The notes: generated by a model from the letters alone, not told the origin. DNA of 64,000 bases from Aplidium turbinatum (GCA_918807975.1 OU964919.1:16758001-16822000); one strand, 5' to 3'. Numbered from the stretch's first letter, positions 22,901 to 31,735 are shown. Made by a program: numbers and translations.

Positions 22901-25900
22901 GAGCCTGGGATGATTTTAGAGGCCCGTAACATTTCCAAGTGGCCGGGAAACTTGAAGTGACCTCCTTTTCGTTTTGTTGGTGTCAAATTCGTGTATTTAC
23001 TTTATCGTTCTCTGCATGTTTGCGCCAGCAATGAAAAATAAAATTGAATTGAATTGAAAGAAAATCCTCGTATACTTTGGATATAGTGCGTTTTGTTTAG
23101 AAGTGTCTTGACTTGGGGCCTGAAGATCTCAGTGGTGCCAAAACCCTAACCAAAACCCTAACCCTAGCCCAAAGTATCCTTTTCAACCCTAACGGACCCA
23201 AACTATCCTTTTCAACCCTAACGGACCCAAATTATCCTCTCAACGGCCCTGTCGATAGTTACGCGAAATTAGTACGTTCGTTTTGTCAAACTCCTAATCA
23301 ACACTCATCAGTTGTCCAATAGTAATGATACAGTAAAAACAGAGTAAGCTGTAAATACGAATGAAAAAAAAAGATAAAATTGAACTTTTGACTCATCAAA
23401 AAAATACATTAGAACAGGGGTCACCAACTGGCGGCCCGCGGGCCGCATGTGGGTGGTGACCCCTGCATTAGAAGCTTGGTTGTCTGAAACCTGTTTTCTA
23501 AAATGATGTTTGGTATCCAAATTGAATCATATGGAAGTCTGAGCTCATGTACGCCATTATAATCACTTTCATTCCATTTCAGTCTGTCATCATGCCACTG
23601 ATATTCCATGTATAATGTCGTTGTAAGCTCCTCTGCTTTTTCGTCCTTCATTAGCAAAGAATGCAAACGTTATTCTTTTGATGAACACTATTTTTTGTGA
23701 ACATTTGATGGCAGCTTATTTACAGCACTGTACAAAAATGCTAGTGTATGGGCAAGCCCGGTGCTGGTCCGTAAGGAATTTGTTACCGCAGGCAGCGCAA
23801 AACTAAGGAAAATTGTCTAAAAATTGCAAAAGTTTTGATCAATCCGGCTAGTACAAAAGTAGCAAGTTTATTTTTAATCATTATATTGAACGTTTGCTCG
23901 TTTGCTACCAAAGCTACTCGACTAAAAACACAAAAGAAGTTTATAAAACTCCCTTCAAAAACAGTAAAACTACAGCAAACAAGACAAAATTACGAAGTAA
24001 GTTGTGCATAATTAATTAATACACTCCGGATGTGATTGACAACCAGAAACTCAATGTGAGAGTAGTTTATTGCTGCAAAACACAAAGACTATATTTATTA
24101 ACTAACACTCAAACTATCAACTTATTCTAGCAATTTTAGCTCCTAACAGATCGGCCTTCAGTCAAATTTTAAGCTGCTTGTTGTCATGGCCTGTGTGTAA
24201 AACAAGTAAACCTCAATAATAATTGAATAATAAACCACATAGCTGACGTTATGGTTGCAATATACAGTATGTGCACTGTGCAATTAGCATGCACCAAATA
24301 TATGCGTTTTATTGATGGCCGGTCAGTAAAATAATGCCCACCTTAAATCGGTCGGTAGTGCGAAAAAGGTTGCCTACTCCTGCTCTAATGAAATTGCAAT
24401 GTAGGCTTTGAAGATTATGTTAAAATATAAACGCACTTAATCTTGCTTACGGTTTGGAGGCTTGTTTGTTTTCATAGGTGTCACCCATAACTTAGTTTAG
24501 GTCAGGGTTACTCAACAAATGTTAACAAAGGTCCAGTTTGACAAGTTGAATAGTTCGGTGAATAGGTTATTTCACACGCAACCACGAAAGTTAAATTATC
24601 TGTACCAAACCACTTTTTTAGGTAAAATGTAACTCGACTTCGATTTCTGAGAAAGTGTTGGGGAGTCTAGAGGGCGAAGCCCCCCAGAAAACTAGAATAA
24701 TTACAGTAAAGATTACTTCCTCCCAGTAGAAATCTGTTTAAAGAAGCCCTAAAACGTGGCAATGAGGATATTCTTCCAAAAGCTCAAGGTCTACACCCAG
24801 AAGGTCCGGATTCGGACCGCAGTCCTCTAGTTGAGTAGCCCTGGTCTAGGTGTTAGCGGCCCAAAAGGGGTAGGGTGCATCATCTGCCCCTCATTTTTTT
24901 GTTTGGTTTTCTGCAGTGGATTAAAATGTTCCTTTTTATGATTGTTGAAGATGTGCAACTTTTCAGAAGAATTCATTAACATCTAGGGGTACCACAATTG
25001 GATTAAATTATGTCATTTTTTGTTATTTTGGGGTCATTCCATGGCTACTGGTACAGTTGTAGAACCATATACGGTAGATTTTTATGATACTTCATATGTA
25101 GAATCTCCGTGCAATTCTGAGAAAAGTGATACCAATTTTACCACAATCGGCCCAGTACTTTTTGAGATATCAGCGATTGAAAATTGGCCCTTTTCGTGAT
25201 CGCTCATGCGTAAAAATTAACTACAAATTTTGTTTGACCTATTATGAAGGTGTTTCAAATGGTAACTTGAAAATTCCAATGCATATGAGTTATCCAAAGC
25301 AAGGAGATTCTGAAAAAATATATTGTTTGTTTGTTTTTATATCACTACAGGCCACCAAGTGGCTAGTTTCACACATGACTATTTGTGATCAGTCATGCAT
25401 GACGAAACTTTGATCGCTTATAGCAAAAAACACTCTACTTTGATTTTTCTGTAACTTGGCTTAAATGAAAGGTAATTTTCTTGGCTTTCTAGCTTCCAAA
25501 TATGAAGTGGGATATTTGAGTAGAAATGAGGTAGTTTGCTGTAGTAAGTGTACCATGTATTTTTTAAAGTGAAGGAAGGATGGGTAGCACAGTTTAAACA
25601 ACTGACTGAGGGGAGACGTTAAAATCAATTCTGTAACCGGTTACAACGTCTTATACAACGGTTACAACGTTAACTTGGGATTCTCATGAATTAAACAAAC
25701 ACAAACTGAATGGGTTCCGGAAGCTCCTCCCAAAATGCACAATTTTGGCCTTAATGTACAAAATTTTGACAAACCAATCTTCATATCTGGTTGTCTCTTT
25801 TTAAACTCTTGATACAACTCATTTAGTGTCACCAAAACCAATCTTCCAAAACCTCAACCACGCCAACAAAAGGCTTTCCCTCAAGAGATTATTGATTCTG

Positions 25901-28482
25901 TGTTGAAGTTCTATGAAGATGATGAATTTATAGTAGGCTAGGTTACTAGGTTACTTCCAGGTCAAAAGGATAAAGTGTCTGTGGGCAAAAAATACTATCA
26001 ACAAAAAAGATTGGTTTTGGTGACACTAAATGAGTTGTATCAGGAGTTTAAAAAGAGACAACCAGATATGAAGATTGGTTTGTCAAAATTTTGCACATTA
26101 AGGCCAAAATGGTGCGTTTGGGCAGGAGCTTCCGGAACCCATTCAGTTTGTGTTTGTCTAATTCATGAGAATCCCAAGTTACTAATAGAGGCGGGATACT
26201 TGGCAGAATCTTACAAAGACTTGCTTTCTTCAATGGACTGTGATATTACCTCAAGAGAATGCATGTTTTGCAAGTGTGACCAATGTCCATCTTTAGAAGT
26301 TTTGAGAAGCCACCTTAACTTGCTGTTTGAGGATCATGATGAAGACATCACTTTTAAACAGTGGACGACAGTTGATAGGGCAGAAATTGTTACGATGATC
26401 ACGAGTGTTTCAGATTTCATAGAAACCTTGATTGAGAAGCTGGTCTAACTTCTTCCACATAGTTATGTGTCCAAAGCACAATCAAATTATTACAAGTCCA
26501 GAAAAGAAAATTTGCAAGAAGGTGAAGTTTTGATTGCAATGGACTTTTCAGAGAATTATTCCTTTCATGTGCAAAATGAAATCCAGGGCTTTCACTGGAC
26601 ACACGCCCAAGCAACTGTGCATCCAGTACTTCGCTATTACAAAAACACCGACTCTGACATGGTTGAACACATATCTTTTTGCTTTCTATAAGACATACTG
26701 GTTCATGACGTGCAAATGGTGTAGCCTATTACATTCAAATTGCAAAGTTTAAACGTCTTGTCAAATTTATCTTGTCGTGCTATGGCTGGTACTGCTTTTA
26801 GCACCGTGCCAAGTCAATGCACCAACAAACGACTTGAGCTTTATTGAAGTCTTACACCAACACAAAGAAGACAAGCTGGTAGCAGAGGTATAGCGCTCAA
26901 GTATTTCATGCTACACACACGGTACTTGTCTGGGGAACTTGCTCCCTTTGCCCTTTTCAGCACCAAGACATTGCCAGCTGAGAAAGCAGCAATGGCAAGA
27001 GCAATACTAAAGAAAATGAAAAGTTTCAGACCGCCATTAAAAAGATTTGGAGAAGGTTTTGGAAAACCAAGGTTGATTCCAGTGTTGCCAACCACCAAGT
27101 TGGCTGATCTAATCAATGAAGATTCCTGGTTCCTTTTTGCAACACTAAAGCGTGGCCATTGTACAAGTTTCATGCACGAAGATGTTCTTCAGTGAGACAG
27201 CTGTCCTTCATATGCAGCTTGTTGCACAGTTGTAAGGCAGCTGAGAGTAGTAAATGATGCAGCTGAACGGGGCGTCAAGCTTGGATGTGACTGTCTTTCA
27301 TCGGCAAAGTCTGAACAGAGATTCCAAACTGTTCTGCAGACTGTTGAAAGCAGCTATCGGCAGCGTTCGAATTTACGGAAGAAGGAAATGAACAACAATG
27401 TTCAATGGATACTGCATATTTAGTTGAACAGGAAACTGTGCCTTTTCTAACTGTGTTATTTCAATTCGGAAAATACGGAATTTTGCAAATTCGGCAAAAC
27501 AATGTGCATTTATTGGTGTTTTGTGACCAAAACAGTGAATGATAAAGTTTAGATAAAGTTCAGCGAATATTTTTTTGCAATAAAATGATCAAAAGGTGTG
27601 TAGTTTAGAGAGAAAAACCCTAAAATAAATGATTTAACCCATTTTGGACTAGCGATACATATGTGTACCACAGTCATGCCATCTGAAACTAGGATTTTCG
27701 CATTGTTCGCTCGACCTCTATATGTCAAAAATTCAATCGCGATGTGGTACCCCTAGATCCAAATTATTTCGCATAAAACTTCACAGTTGTGTTTACTTTG
27801 ACAAAAGGAACACTTCTGACAACTGCAGAACAAAATTTAAACGAAAAAGGGCAGATGATGCACCCTAAAAAGGGGTTGACTCTTCTTACTGGAAAGTTAT
27901 GTTGCAAGGCTACGTCCATGAGTTTCGTTTCGTTGTGTTTTCTTAGCACGTCTTGACATTTATCTTAAGATTAAGTGATTTGAGTCTGGAAACATTAATT
28001 CACTTACGATTCCCATTATCTGAATGAGTGTCATTCCAAAATCCACTTTGGTTTTCTCACCATTCTTTTTTGGAGGTCTAACCTGGAAATTAGAAAAAAT
28101 TTAAATTTTTTTGTGGTAGCCACAAGTTTGTGGATTGAGCCACGACAACTCTCAGCTGCTATGCTGCTTGGTTTTAACCAACGAAAAAATAAATAAACAA
28201 AGACGCAACTCAAATTAAGATCGGGAGAGTAAATACCGTACACACTTTTGCTTAATATGATACTAAATTTTATTTTTAAGTGTGGATGGCGTTGTACTAC
28301 TAAAGACTAGCTAAACCAATCGAGCACAAGAGCACAACTCACTTCTGGCTGATAATCTTTCAGCAAATTGCAACCTAACCTTGCTTCAGGAGAAAATCTC
28401 TTTTTACATGGAAGAGGAATGTCGTCCAGGCATTGTATTGTAGGTAACCATATCGAAAACAACAAGACGACAAGCAAAATAA
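10819..28482 (-). CDS. Muscle-type non-alpha nicotinic acetylcholine receptor subunit (beta/gamma/delta/epsilon-like)
   Basis: Eleven exons on minus join in phase to 511 residues plus a missing first exon. They are 28343-28482, 28008-28082, 23491-23645, 20491-20602, 19560-19686, 19161-19361, 18493-18649, 14567-14715, 13940-14040, 12251-12430 and 10819-10959. The product would be a plasma-membrane cation-channel subunit opened by acetylcholine in a pentamer. Seen: a signal-peptide core, LIQIMGI, a Cys-loop (Cys-13 residues-Cys, SCSIDVSLFPFDWQNC), TM1, TM2, TM3, NLHHRR, an amphipathic segment and TM4. Loop C (KIYERPNDDQFQK) lacks the vicinal Cys pair of alpha subunits. WLPPSIY, FPFDWQNCSLVF and QRLPSSS match the vertebrate muscle non-alpha pattern best. 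Odd: TM2 has Gly-Asp at 10'/11' and Gln at 20'. The start codon must lie upstream of 28482. Introns carry at least eight delimited transposons. Confidence 0.93.
11013..11555. mobile_element. hAT with GAACCGG arrays, TSD gtattaac
   Basis: Termini CAGGGAGTCGAACCGAACCC and GGTTCGAATCCCTG have a perfect 8-bp TSD gtattaac (11005-11012, 11556-11563). Both ends are packed with variants of CCGAACCCGAACCGG, in the same sense on both sides of a unique centre (11160-11340). 543 bp, non-coding, in the last intron of the receptor gene. Confidence 0.88.
11564..12250. other. Receptor intron, nothing recognised
   Basis: AT-rich intron sequence between the 11013 hAT and exon 10, without repeat signals. Confidence 0.4.
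12251..12430 (-). CDS. nAChR visible exon 10: cytoplasmic loop and MA helix
   Basis: 180 bp (60 codons) between ATTTTACAG and GTAAGT. It begins RAKFGFQPRQFKMVPMGSEQ and ends TNFIVKHIHKEKYNEM, the amphipathic helix that precedes TM4. Confidence 0.87.
12719..13648. mobile_element. Non-autonomous hAT 'CAGYGGCGTAGCC' family A, TSD ctacaacc
   Basis: Left end CAGCAGCGTAGCCAG, right end CTGGCTACGCCAATG, and TSD ctacaacc at 12711-12718 and 13649-13656. The internal sequence (AAAGTGTTTGATTTAAGACAT, GGGTCCGGGGGCATGCT) is shared with a shorter copy at 45773-46449. 930 bp. Confidence 0.88.
13940..14040 (-). CDS. nAChR visible exon 9: cytoplasmic loop
   Basis: 101 bp between ATTGCACAG and GTTCGG encoding GLGTGEISARSLQNKVSEET ... 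VLFKSQ. It is low-conservation loop sequence, accepted because both splice sites and phases (1 in, 0 out) fit the neighbours. Confidence 0.8.
14041..14566. other. Receptor intron, nothing recognised
   Basis: AT-rich intron between exons 8 and 9 with a short AATAAAATAAAA run near 14505. Confidence 0.4.
14567..14715 (-). CDS. nAChR visible exon 8: end of TM3 and start of cytoplasmic loop
   Basis: 149 bp after GAATTTTTCAG: VIVCNLHHRRITTHKMPSWL, RWFFLERLGPLIGM, then a polar stretch ending SSPKPK before the donor GTTAAG. NLHHRxPxTHxMPxWxRxxFLxxLP is the conserved start of the intracellular loop in this family. Confidence 0.9.
15371..18032 (+). mobile_element. Near-full-length hAT (TTF/DUF4371 transposase type), TSD gggttagg
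   Basis: TIRs CAGGGCCGGATTTA and TAAATCCGGCCCTG have TSD gggttagg (15363-15370, 18033-18040). + strand transposase pieces: zinc-finger region (EWLVYSPAKGRVYCFVCKLF) at 15690-15770; a DUF4371-like part (RGLPFRGDNERFGSPNNGNY) at 16015-16075; SYDNAANMAGRYNGMQQK near 16480; and the C-terminal dimerisation motif NCSAERSFSRLKSNKNKLRS at 17530-17600. Several frameshifts and stops mean no protein can be made. Two short non-autonomous elements with the same termini occur at 37507 and 40022. Confidence 0.92.
15603..17718 (+). pseudogene. Decayed hAT transposase (ZMYM/TTF type)
   Basis: Segments of one transposase lie in alternating frames: 15629-15889, 15974-16240, 16785-17210, 17225-17515 and 17500-17718. 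Motif order (zinc finger, DUF4371, catalytic core, hAT dimerisation domain) is that of hAT transposases of the ZMYM-like group. At least five breaks are visible between these segments. Confidence 0.88.
18493..18649 (-). CDS. nAChR visible exon 7: TM2 pore and TM3
   Basis: 157 bp between TTTATAG and GTAAGA. TM2 reads EKISLAISLLLGDTIFAYLF then VQRLPSSS. -1' Glu, 2' Ser, 6' Ser and 9' Leu fit a cation pore; 10' Gly, 11' Asp, 16' Tyr and 20' Gln are unusual. TM3 follows as VSYLLFSMCLLTFSIVC. Confidence 0.95.
18650..19160. other. Receptor intron between exons 6 and 7
   Basis: AT-rich. Poly-A/T runs and a C-rich tract (18870-18889) are present; no repeat family was recognised. Confidence 0.4.
19161..19361 (-). 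CDS. nAChR visible exon 6: loop C, TM1
   Basis: 201 bp after TTTGCAG: FVPNGEWDLIQRPVKIYERP ... FYFIVKRKAQFYVLN and TM1 MLLPCVVLSLLSCFTFWLPV. There is no CC pair in loop C, so it is a non-alpha subunit. The donor is TCAG|GTGAGA, and the split codon becomes GCG, giving Ala where most family members have Gly just before the TM2 glutamate. Confidence 0.95.
19560..19686 (-). CDS. nAChR visible exon 5: Cys-loop and loop E/F region
   Basis: 127 bp after ATCTTCCAG: VSLFPFDWQNCSLVFRSAAL, then DYGNEVVVDKN and one base. The second Cys of the loop falls 13 residues after the first, and NCS is the conserved glycosylation site of the Cys-loop. Confidence 0.95.
19687..20490. other. Receptor intron between exons 4 and 5
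   Basis: AT-rich sequence with no recognised element. Confidence 0.4.
20491..20602 (-). CDS. nAChR visible exon 4: to first Cys of Cys-loop
   Basis: 112 bp, joining AG|C to read S-IDGNMEAGALKVNA ... GLIKWLPPSIYKTSCSID before GTAAGA. WLPPAIY(R/K)SxCSI is a hallmark of muscle non-alpha subunits. The intron at EN|xDG is at a position conserved in vertebrate genes (established knowledge). Confidence 0.95.
21180..22678. mobile_element. hAT with internal second MITE, TSD tgttgttg
   Basis: Termini CAGGGATGGAGGAACCACGT and ATGGTTCCTCCATCCCTG have TSD tgttgttg (21172-21179, 22679-22686). Subterminal repeats read GGGCCCACCTACTTT. No transposase was recognised. It contains another inverted-repeat element at about 21361-22160. 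Lies between receptor exons 3 and 4. Confidence 0.87.
21361..22160. mobile_element. MITE with ~70-bp imperfect TIRs nested in the 21180 hAT
   Basis: CACAGGCCAACAAAAAAATT ... GAGTATTTCAGGCCCCTGAT at the left is mirrored by ATCAGGGGCCTCGAAATACC ... TTTGTTTGCCTGTG at the right. The immediate flanks share only TTA, so the superfamily is unassigned. Confidence 0.6.
22687..23099. other. Receptor intron, nothing firm
   Basis: Contains GGGGTCCAGGGGGTAG and GAGGCCCGTAACATTT fragments resembling hAT ends, without a pair or TSD. Confidence 0.35.
23166..23246. repeat. 29-bp tandem repeat, about 2.8 copies
   Basis: The unit is close to GGACCCAAACTATCCTTTTC followed by AACCCTAAC, repeated in register at 23166, 23194 and 23223, preceded by CCCTAACC-rich sequence. 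Confidence 0.7.
23415..23465. mobile_element. 51-bp near-palindromic hAT remnant, TSD cattagaa
   Basis: CAGGGGTCACCA ... GCGGCCCGCGGGCCGC ... TGGTGACCCCTG is essentially two terminal repeats back to back. Perfect TSD cattagaa lies at 23407-23414 and 23466-23473. It sits just downstream of the exon 3 donor of the receptor gene. Confidence 0.88.
23491..23645 (-). CDS. nAChR visible exon 3: ligand-binding domain loops D/A
   Basis: 155 bp beginning DEKAEELTTTLYMEYQW and ending SIWIPNIILEN plus AG. It has the WxDxRLxW and VWLPDIVLEN-type motifs, and WNES is a possible N-glycosylation site. The donor is CAG|GTTTCAG. A 51-bp hAT insertion lies about 15 bases past the donor dinucleotide. Confidence 0.95.
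23750..24383. mobile_element. Possible hAT, right end only
   Basis: The sequence ending GGTTGCCTACTCCTG at 24382 has, on the minus strand, the terminus CAGGAGTAGGCAACCTTTTT typical of hAT elements. The left end could not be placed, so the start is a guess. Confidence 0.35.
24503..24843. mobile_element. Non-autonomous hAT, TSD gtttaggt/gtctaggt
   Basis: Termini CAGGGTTACTCAACAA and GTTGAGTAGCCCTG are flanked by 8-bp duplications differing at one base (24495-24502, 24844-24851). 341 bp, non-coding. Confidence 0.82.
25673..25845 (-). repeat. Inverted duplicate of transposase segment 26007-26179
   Basis: About 173 bp at 25673-25845 is the reverse complement of 26007-26179 (for example ACTTGGGATTCTCATGAATT against AATTCATGAGAATCCCAAGT), almost without mismatch. 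The pair could fold as a hairpin with a loop of about 160 bases. Confidence 0.85.
25920..27420 (+). pseudogene. Unclassified transposase-like gene, decayed
   Basis: Segments in order: QQKRLVLVTLNELYQEFKKR, KIGLSKFCTLRPKWCVWAGA, SGTHSVCVCLIHENPKLLIE and a Cys pair region CMFCKCDQCP (25975-26448); then, in another frame, GEVLIAMDFSENYSFHVQNE and IQGFHWTHAQATVHPVLRYY (26467-26690); then GELAPFALFSTKTLPAEKAA (26908-27190) and VVNDAAERGVKLGCDCLSSA (27240-27300). The MDFSENYSF segment may hold a catalytic Asp (inference). Frame changes and stops separate the pieces, so it is not functional. Confidence 0.7.
28008..28082 (-). CDS. nAChR visible exon 2
   Basis: 25 codons between CTAATTTCCAG and GTAAGT: VRPPKKNGEKTKVDFGMTLI then QIMGI. 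It corresponds to the conserved VRP...VxFGLxLxQI strand of Cys-loop receptors. Phase 0 on both sides. Confidence 0.93.
28343..28482 (-). CDS. nAChR visible exon 1: signal peptide core and N-terminal helix
   Basis: The acceptor TAATTTGACAG precedes ILLVVLLFSIWLPTIQC, a hydrophobic signal-peptide core, then RLGCNLLKDYQPE before the donor GTGAGT. No in-frame ATG exists between the upstream stop and this exon, so the initiator is in an unseen upstream exon ending in phase 1. Confidence 0.85.
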
Positions 28483-28521
28483 CTGTCAAATTATATTCGT
28501 TTTATTTTTGTGTAGCCTAGA

Positions 28522-28900
28522 TCAGAGGTGGGCAAGCATTTTTACTCTAGAGCTAAATATTTCTCAAAATTTGACAAGCGAGCCATACTTGTGCTGTATG
28601 GCAAACAAAGAGTGTTTAGATTAAAACTAACAATTTATCTAGCTTTAATTAATTTGTTAACATATGACAATCACTACATCGATCGTTATCACAATTTTTG
28701 ATTATTTTTTGATGTCTCCAAAATATAAAGTTAGCTTTCAAAACTCTTAAACAAGCTAGCCTTCATAAATATAAGCGATTCTTTTCGGCAGAGATTTGAA
28801 GCGGTTCGCTTTCGATTTAACAACGTTACCGCTGGTAGGCTACAAGATTTTTCTGCAAAAGGCGCTTTAACCATTCTCGGTTTGAAAGAAAGTGATCAAG
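28522..28900. mobile_element. Possible hAT left end
   Basis: CAGAGGTGGGCAAGCATTTT at 28524 resembles a common hAT terminus with the phrase 'gcgagcc' following. No matching right end or TSD was found. Confidence 0.3.
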
Positions 28901-30140
28901 CTTGTTTTCAAAATGTGAAGCTTTTTATGATAATCTGAGCAATCAATAAGCAAGATGTGATTTAAATAAAGTCTAAAAATTCCATCAAAGATTACTTCAG
29001 AGTAAGTAGGCGACTAAACTTACCGATTGAATCAAGTAACATTGCAAAGTTTGAACCTTGAAAAGTTTAAATCATTGAAATATTTCCATAAAACTTGGCG
29101 TACGCTGTAAATAAGCAACCAAATTGTGTATTCTGCATTATGCATAATTGCATTACAAGCTGACTCAGATAAATCATATACGATTTATGGCCCTATTCTA
29201 CTGTAATGTTAGTGTTCCTAAGCCCATATAGGCCAACCGATTGAAATGTATTCTATCATCATTTTACTAAACAATTCCAACAAAACCTGTGAATTATTCG
29301 ACCATTAAATTGCTTTCAGTTATTTACACGGAGAAGTAGGTCTAAGCCTAATTGTTCACACGTCTTTTACCTAAACTTTCATAAAATGCTCATAATTAGG
29401 TATCATCATTATTAGCCTAAGACAGAACACCCTACCTCAGCTAACAAAATTCTTTCATTTTACATGAATTGAATAACTTGAATGTCTGCAGACTTTCATG
29501 AGGACAAACGTCTTGCTCAATACTTTGGTGTGTTTATAATTCACCCTTTCTGGTTCAGACCGATCTCTGCACCATGTCTATCAACTCTCCCACTGTCCGC
29601 TGGGAATAGCTATCTTTTTGTGACGTCACGACAGCTGCTGTACAAATAAATTAATAAAAGCAGAAATATCGTGGAAGAAGTTTGTCCAAATGCATTGATG
29701 ACATCGAAATTTGACAGAAGCAATTAAAGTATTTCAAAGTTTGCATAGCAGAACCAAATCACAAAATATTGGTTTGACGGTTATTTGAGATTGACTGAAA
29801 CATGATGAGAATGTTCTTCAACCACGTTCGTTCAAGTTACTTCACCACTTAGCTTCAACGTTGTTCTATTTCAACGCGGTATTTACAGTAGGCCTATGTT
29901 GTTTTCAGATTTTTGTTTGAGCATGATATTCTCCAACATTGATTTAAAAGTGGTATTTAAACTTTTGGTTAAATGTGATATTAACATTACAAACTTCTGG
30001 CAGGCTAATAGCCAAGTTGTCGCGAAGTTGGATGCATTCCAAAATTATAAAAAAAGTAAATAAACAAACCGCTGTGTGACGAAAGCGCGCTACTAGGGTT
30101 GGTTCTATGAAGGTACTGGTGGTTGTGTATTTTATTGAAG
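28901..30140. other. Upstream of receptor exons; first exon not located
   Basis: The missing initiator exon and promoter of the receptor gene must lie upstream of 28482. I could not identify an ATG exon in this AT-rich stretch. Confidence 0.3.
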
Positions 30141-30148
30141 TTACTCAC

Positions 30149-30970
30149 CAGTGGCGTAGCCAGGAATTTTGAAAAAGGGGGAGAGGTTGACGGCCAGCGG
30201 GCGAAACCCGACGGCGTGTTCGCCTAAAACGACACCCAGCGGCGGGGGATCTGGGGGGCTTCATCCAGAAATTTTTAAATAATTACATTGAAGTTGGTGC
30301 ATTCTGAGAGCATTTTCAACAAAATTGTGGGTATGAATATTCCTGTAAAATGGTGCTGTCCGGTGACATAGCAAAAGGTTAGGATCATGTTTTCTTCGGC
30401 ATTTTTCGGAAATAAAGCTAAATCTGTATGTTTTCTTGTTGCTAATTCCTGGTTGAGATATTTGAAAGTTTGGTATTGGCAAAAGTCGCTCTTTTAATGT
30501 AGTTTCGTTTAAAATTAGGCAAATTTGTTTTAGAGCAGGGGTTTCCAACCTTTTGTACACCGTGGTCCCTTTTGAAAATTTTGAAAAATCAATGGCCTCC
30601 CTAATCCCTATCTTTTTCAACCTTTTGAAAAAATTAAGAAACGTCATTTTAATTAAAAAACTTGTTTATTTCATGAAGATTTGGGCAAAATGTACTAGTA
30701 TTTTTATTAAATTTTAATTTATTTCTTTTGCTATATAGTGTTGGAGTGGACTTAGAGATAATAAATTAAAAAATTATTAATTTTCAAATTTTTCCATGGC
30801 CCCCCCTGAAAAAGGCTCATGGCCCGCTAGGGGGCCATGGCCTCCAGGTATGTCTCTAAAACATGAACCCTTGTTTTAGAGACATAAAAAGACTGAAAGC
30901 ATTATTCTCAATATTGTTACGTCACACGTTGAACAGTTGAACCCTCCCCCCACCCTTGGCTACGCCACTG
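30149..30970. mobile_element. Non-autonomous hAT 'CAGTGGCGTAGCC' family B, copy 1
   Basis: Ends CAGTGGCGTAGCCAGGAATT and TTGGCTACGCCACTG, with TSD ttactcac/ctactcac (30141-30148, 30971-30978). It shares TGGGTATGAATATTCCTGTA and ATGGTGCTGTC with copies at 43062 and 47255. Interrupted by a 338-bp hAT at 30536. Confidence 0.87.
30536..30873. mobile_element. hAT nested in family B copy 1, TSD ttttagag
   Basis: The left end is CAGGGGTTTCCAACCTTTTG and the right end ATGAACCCTTG, with perfect TSD ttttagag (30528-30535, 30874-30881). The inner GGCCCCC/GGGGGCC stretches are palindromic. Confidence 0.8.
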
Positions 30971-30978
30971 CTACTCAC

Positions 30979-31727
30979 TGTAACCTATTCTGAGAAACAA
31001 TTTGAATTGCGTCGCTCAACTGGCCAAGCAAAAAAGATTAAACCGTCGTTGCCTGATTTTACCATTCTTTTTGTTTGAATTAGGAAAGTGTTGTTTTACT
31101 GACCTGTATACCCAAACCACCTGTATACCTGTAGGCTAATACCCAAACACAAGCACTGACTACAGTTCAATTGGATCAATTACAATGGTAACTGAATGTA
31201 GCCTAATTCATTAGCCTACATATTTTTATGTATATATATTGATTTCCATTAAGGATAGGCTAGGGGATCTCCTGACTAAGAAGCAGGAAGGCTTATTTTT
31301 ATGTAGGTCTAATAATTAGTTTTTTTGTTGTTGTGTAGGCTAACTGTAATTTCAAAAACAATTTGAAATTACAGTTGGAAATTGTTGCCTGCATAATATA
31401 GGCTACGATGTAGAATAGATGTGCCTCCGTGAACTTGTGCGTGATAATGTAGGCTACCAACTTATGAAATAATGTTATTTCATGTAGCCTACTATAATGT
31501 CTTTACCAAATCTGCTGTCTTGATAAAATCACACTATAAAAAGTCATTGAACCCAGATATTAAACATTTAATTTTTGTACCGTAATTGAAACGTAGCCTA
31601 TAATTAAACATTTGAAAGTAATGTAATTTAACAATAATGGCCTGTGTGCAGAACTTTAGTGATCTCCATTTGTTTTTCTAGCTCCACTACTGCCTCACCC
31701 AAAACCATTCTAGGTTCTTGGGTGAGG
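30979..31727. other. Intergenic, nothing recognised
   Basis: AT-rich, with a high density of GTAGCCTA/TAGGCTAC motifs. Just before the next hAT the sequences CTCACCCAAAACCATTCTAG and TTCTTGGGTGAGG form a hairpin. Confidence 0.4.
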
Positions 31728-31735
31728 CTTTAGTG

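Larger units (their letters stand above)
24871..27867 (+). mobile_element. 3-kb DNA transposon of unfamiliar type, TSD aaaagggg
   Basis: TIRs begin TAGGGTGCATCATCTGCCC at both ends and stay similar for about 130 bp (both include ATCTAGGGGTACCACA). A perfect 8-bp TSD aaaagggg lies at 24863-24870 and 27868-27875. It carries a decayed transposase-like gene on + (25920-27420). The termini are not hAT-like (no CAG start). The coding family is one I have seen as unnamed proteins in invertebrate genomes but cannot place in a superfamily. Located between receptor exons 2 and 3. Confidence 0.8.

Noticed and set aside
28307-28489. Start of the receptor protein at 28489 giving MTVILLVV...
   Set aside because: The codon there is TTG, and TTTGACAG just before the signal core is a good splice acceptor. 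The real start is upstream.
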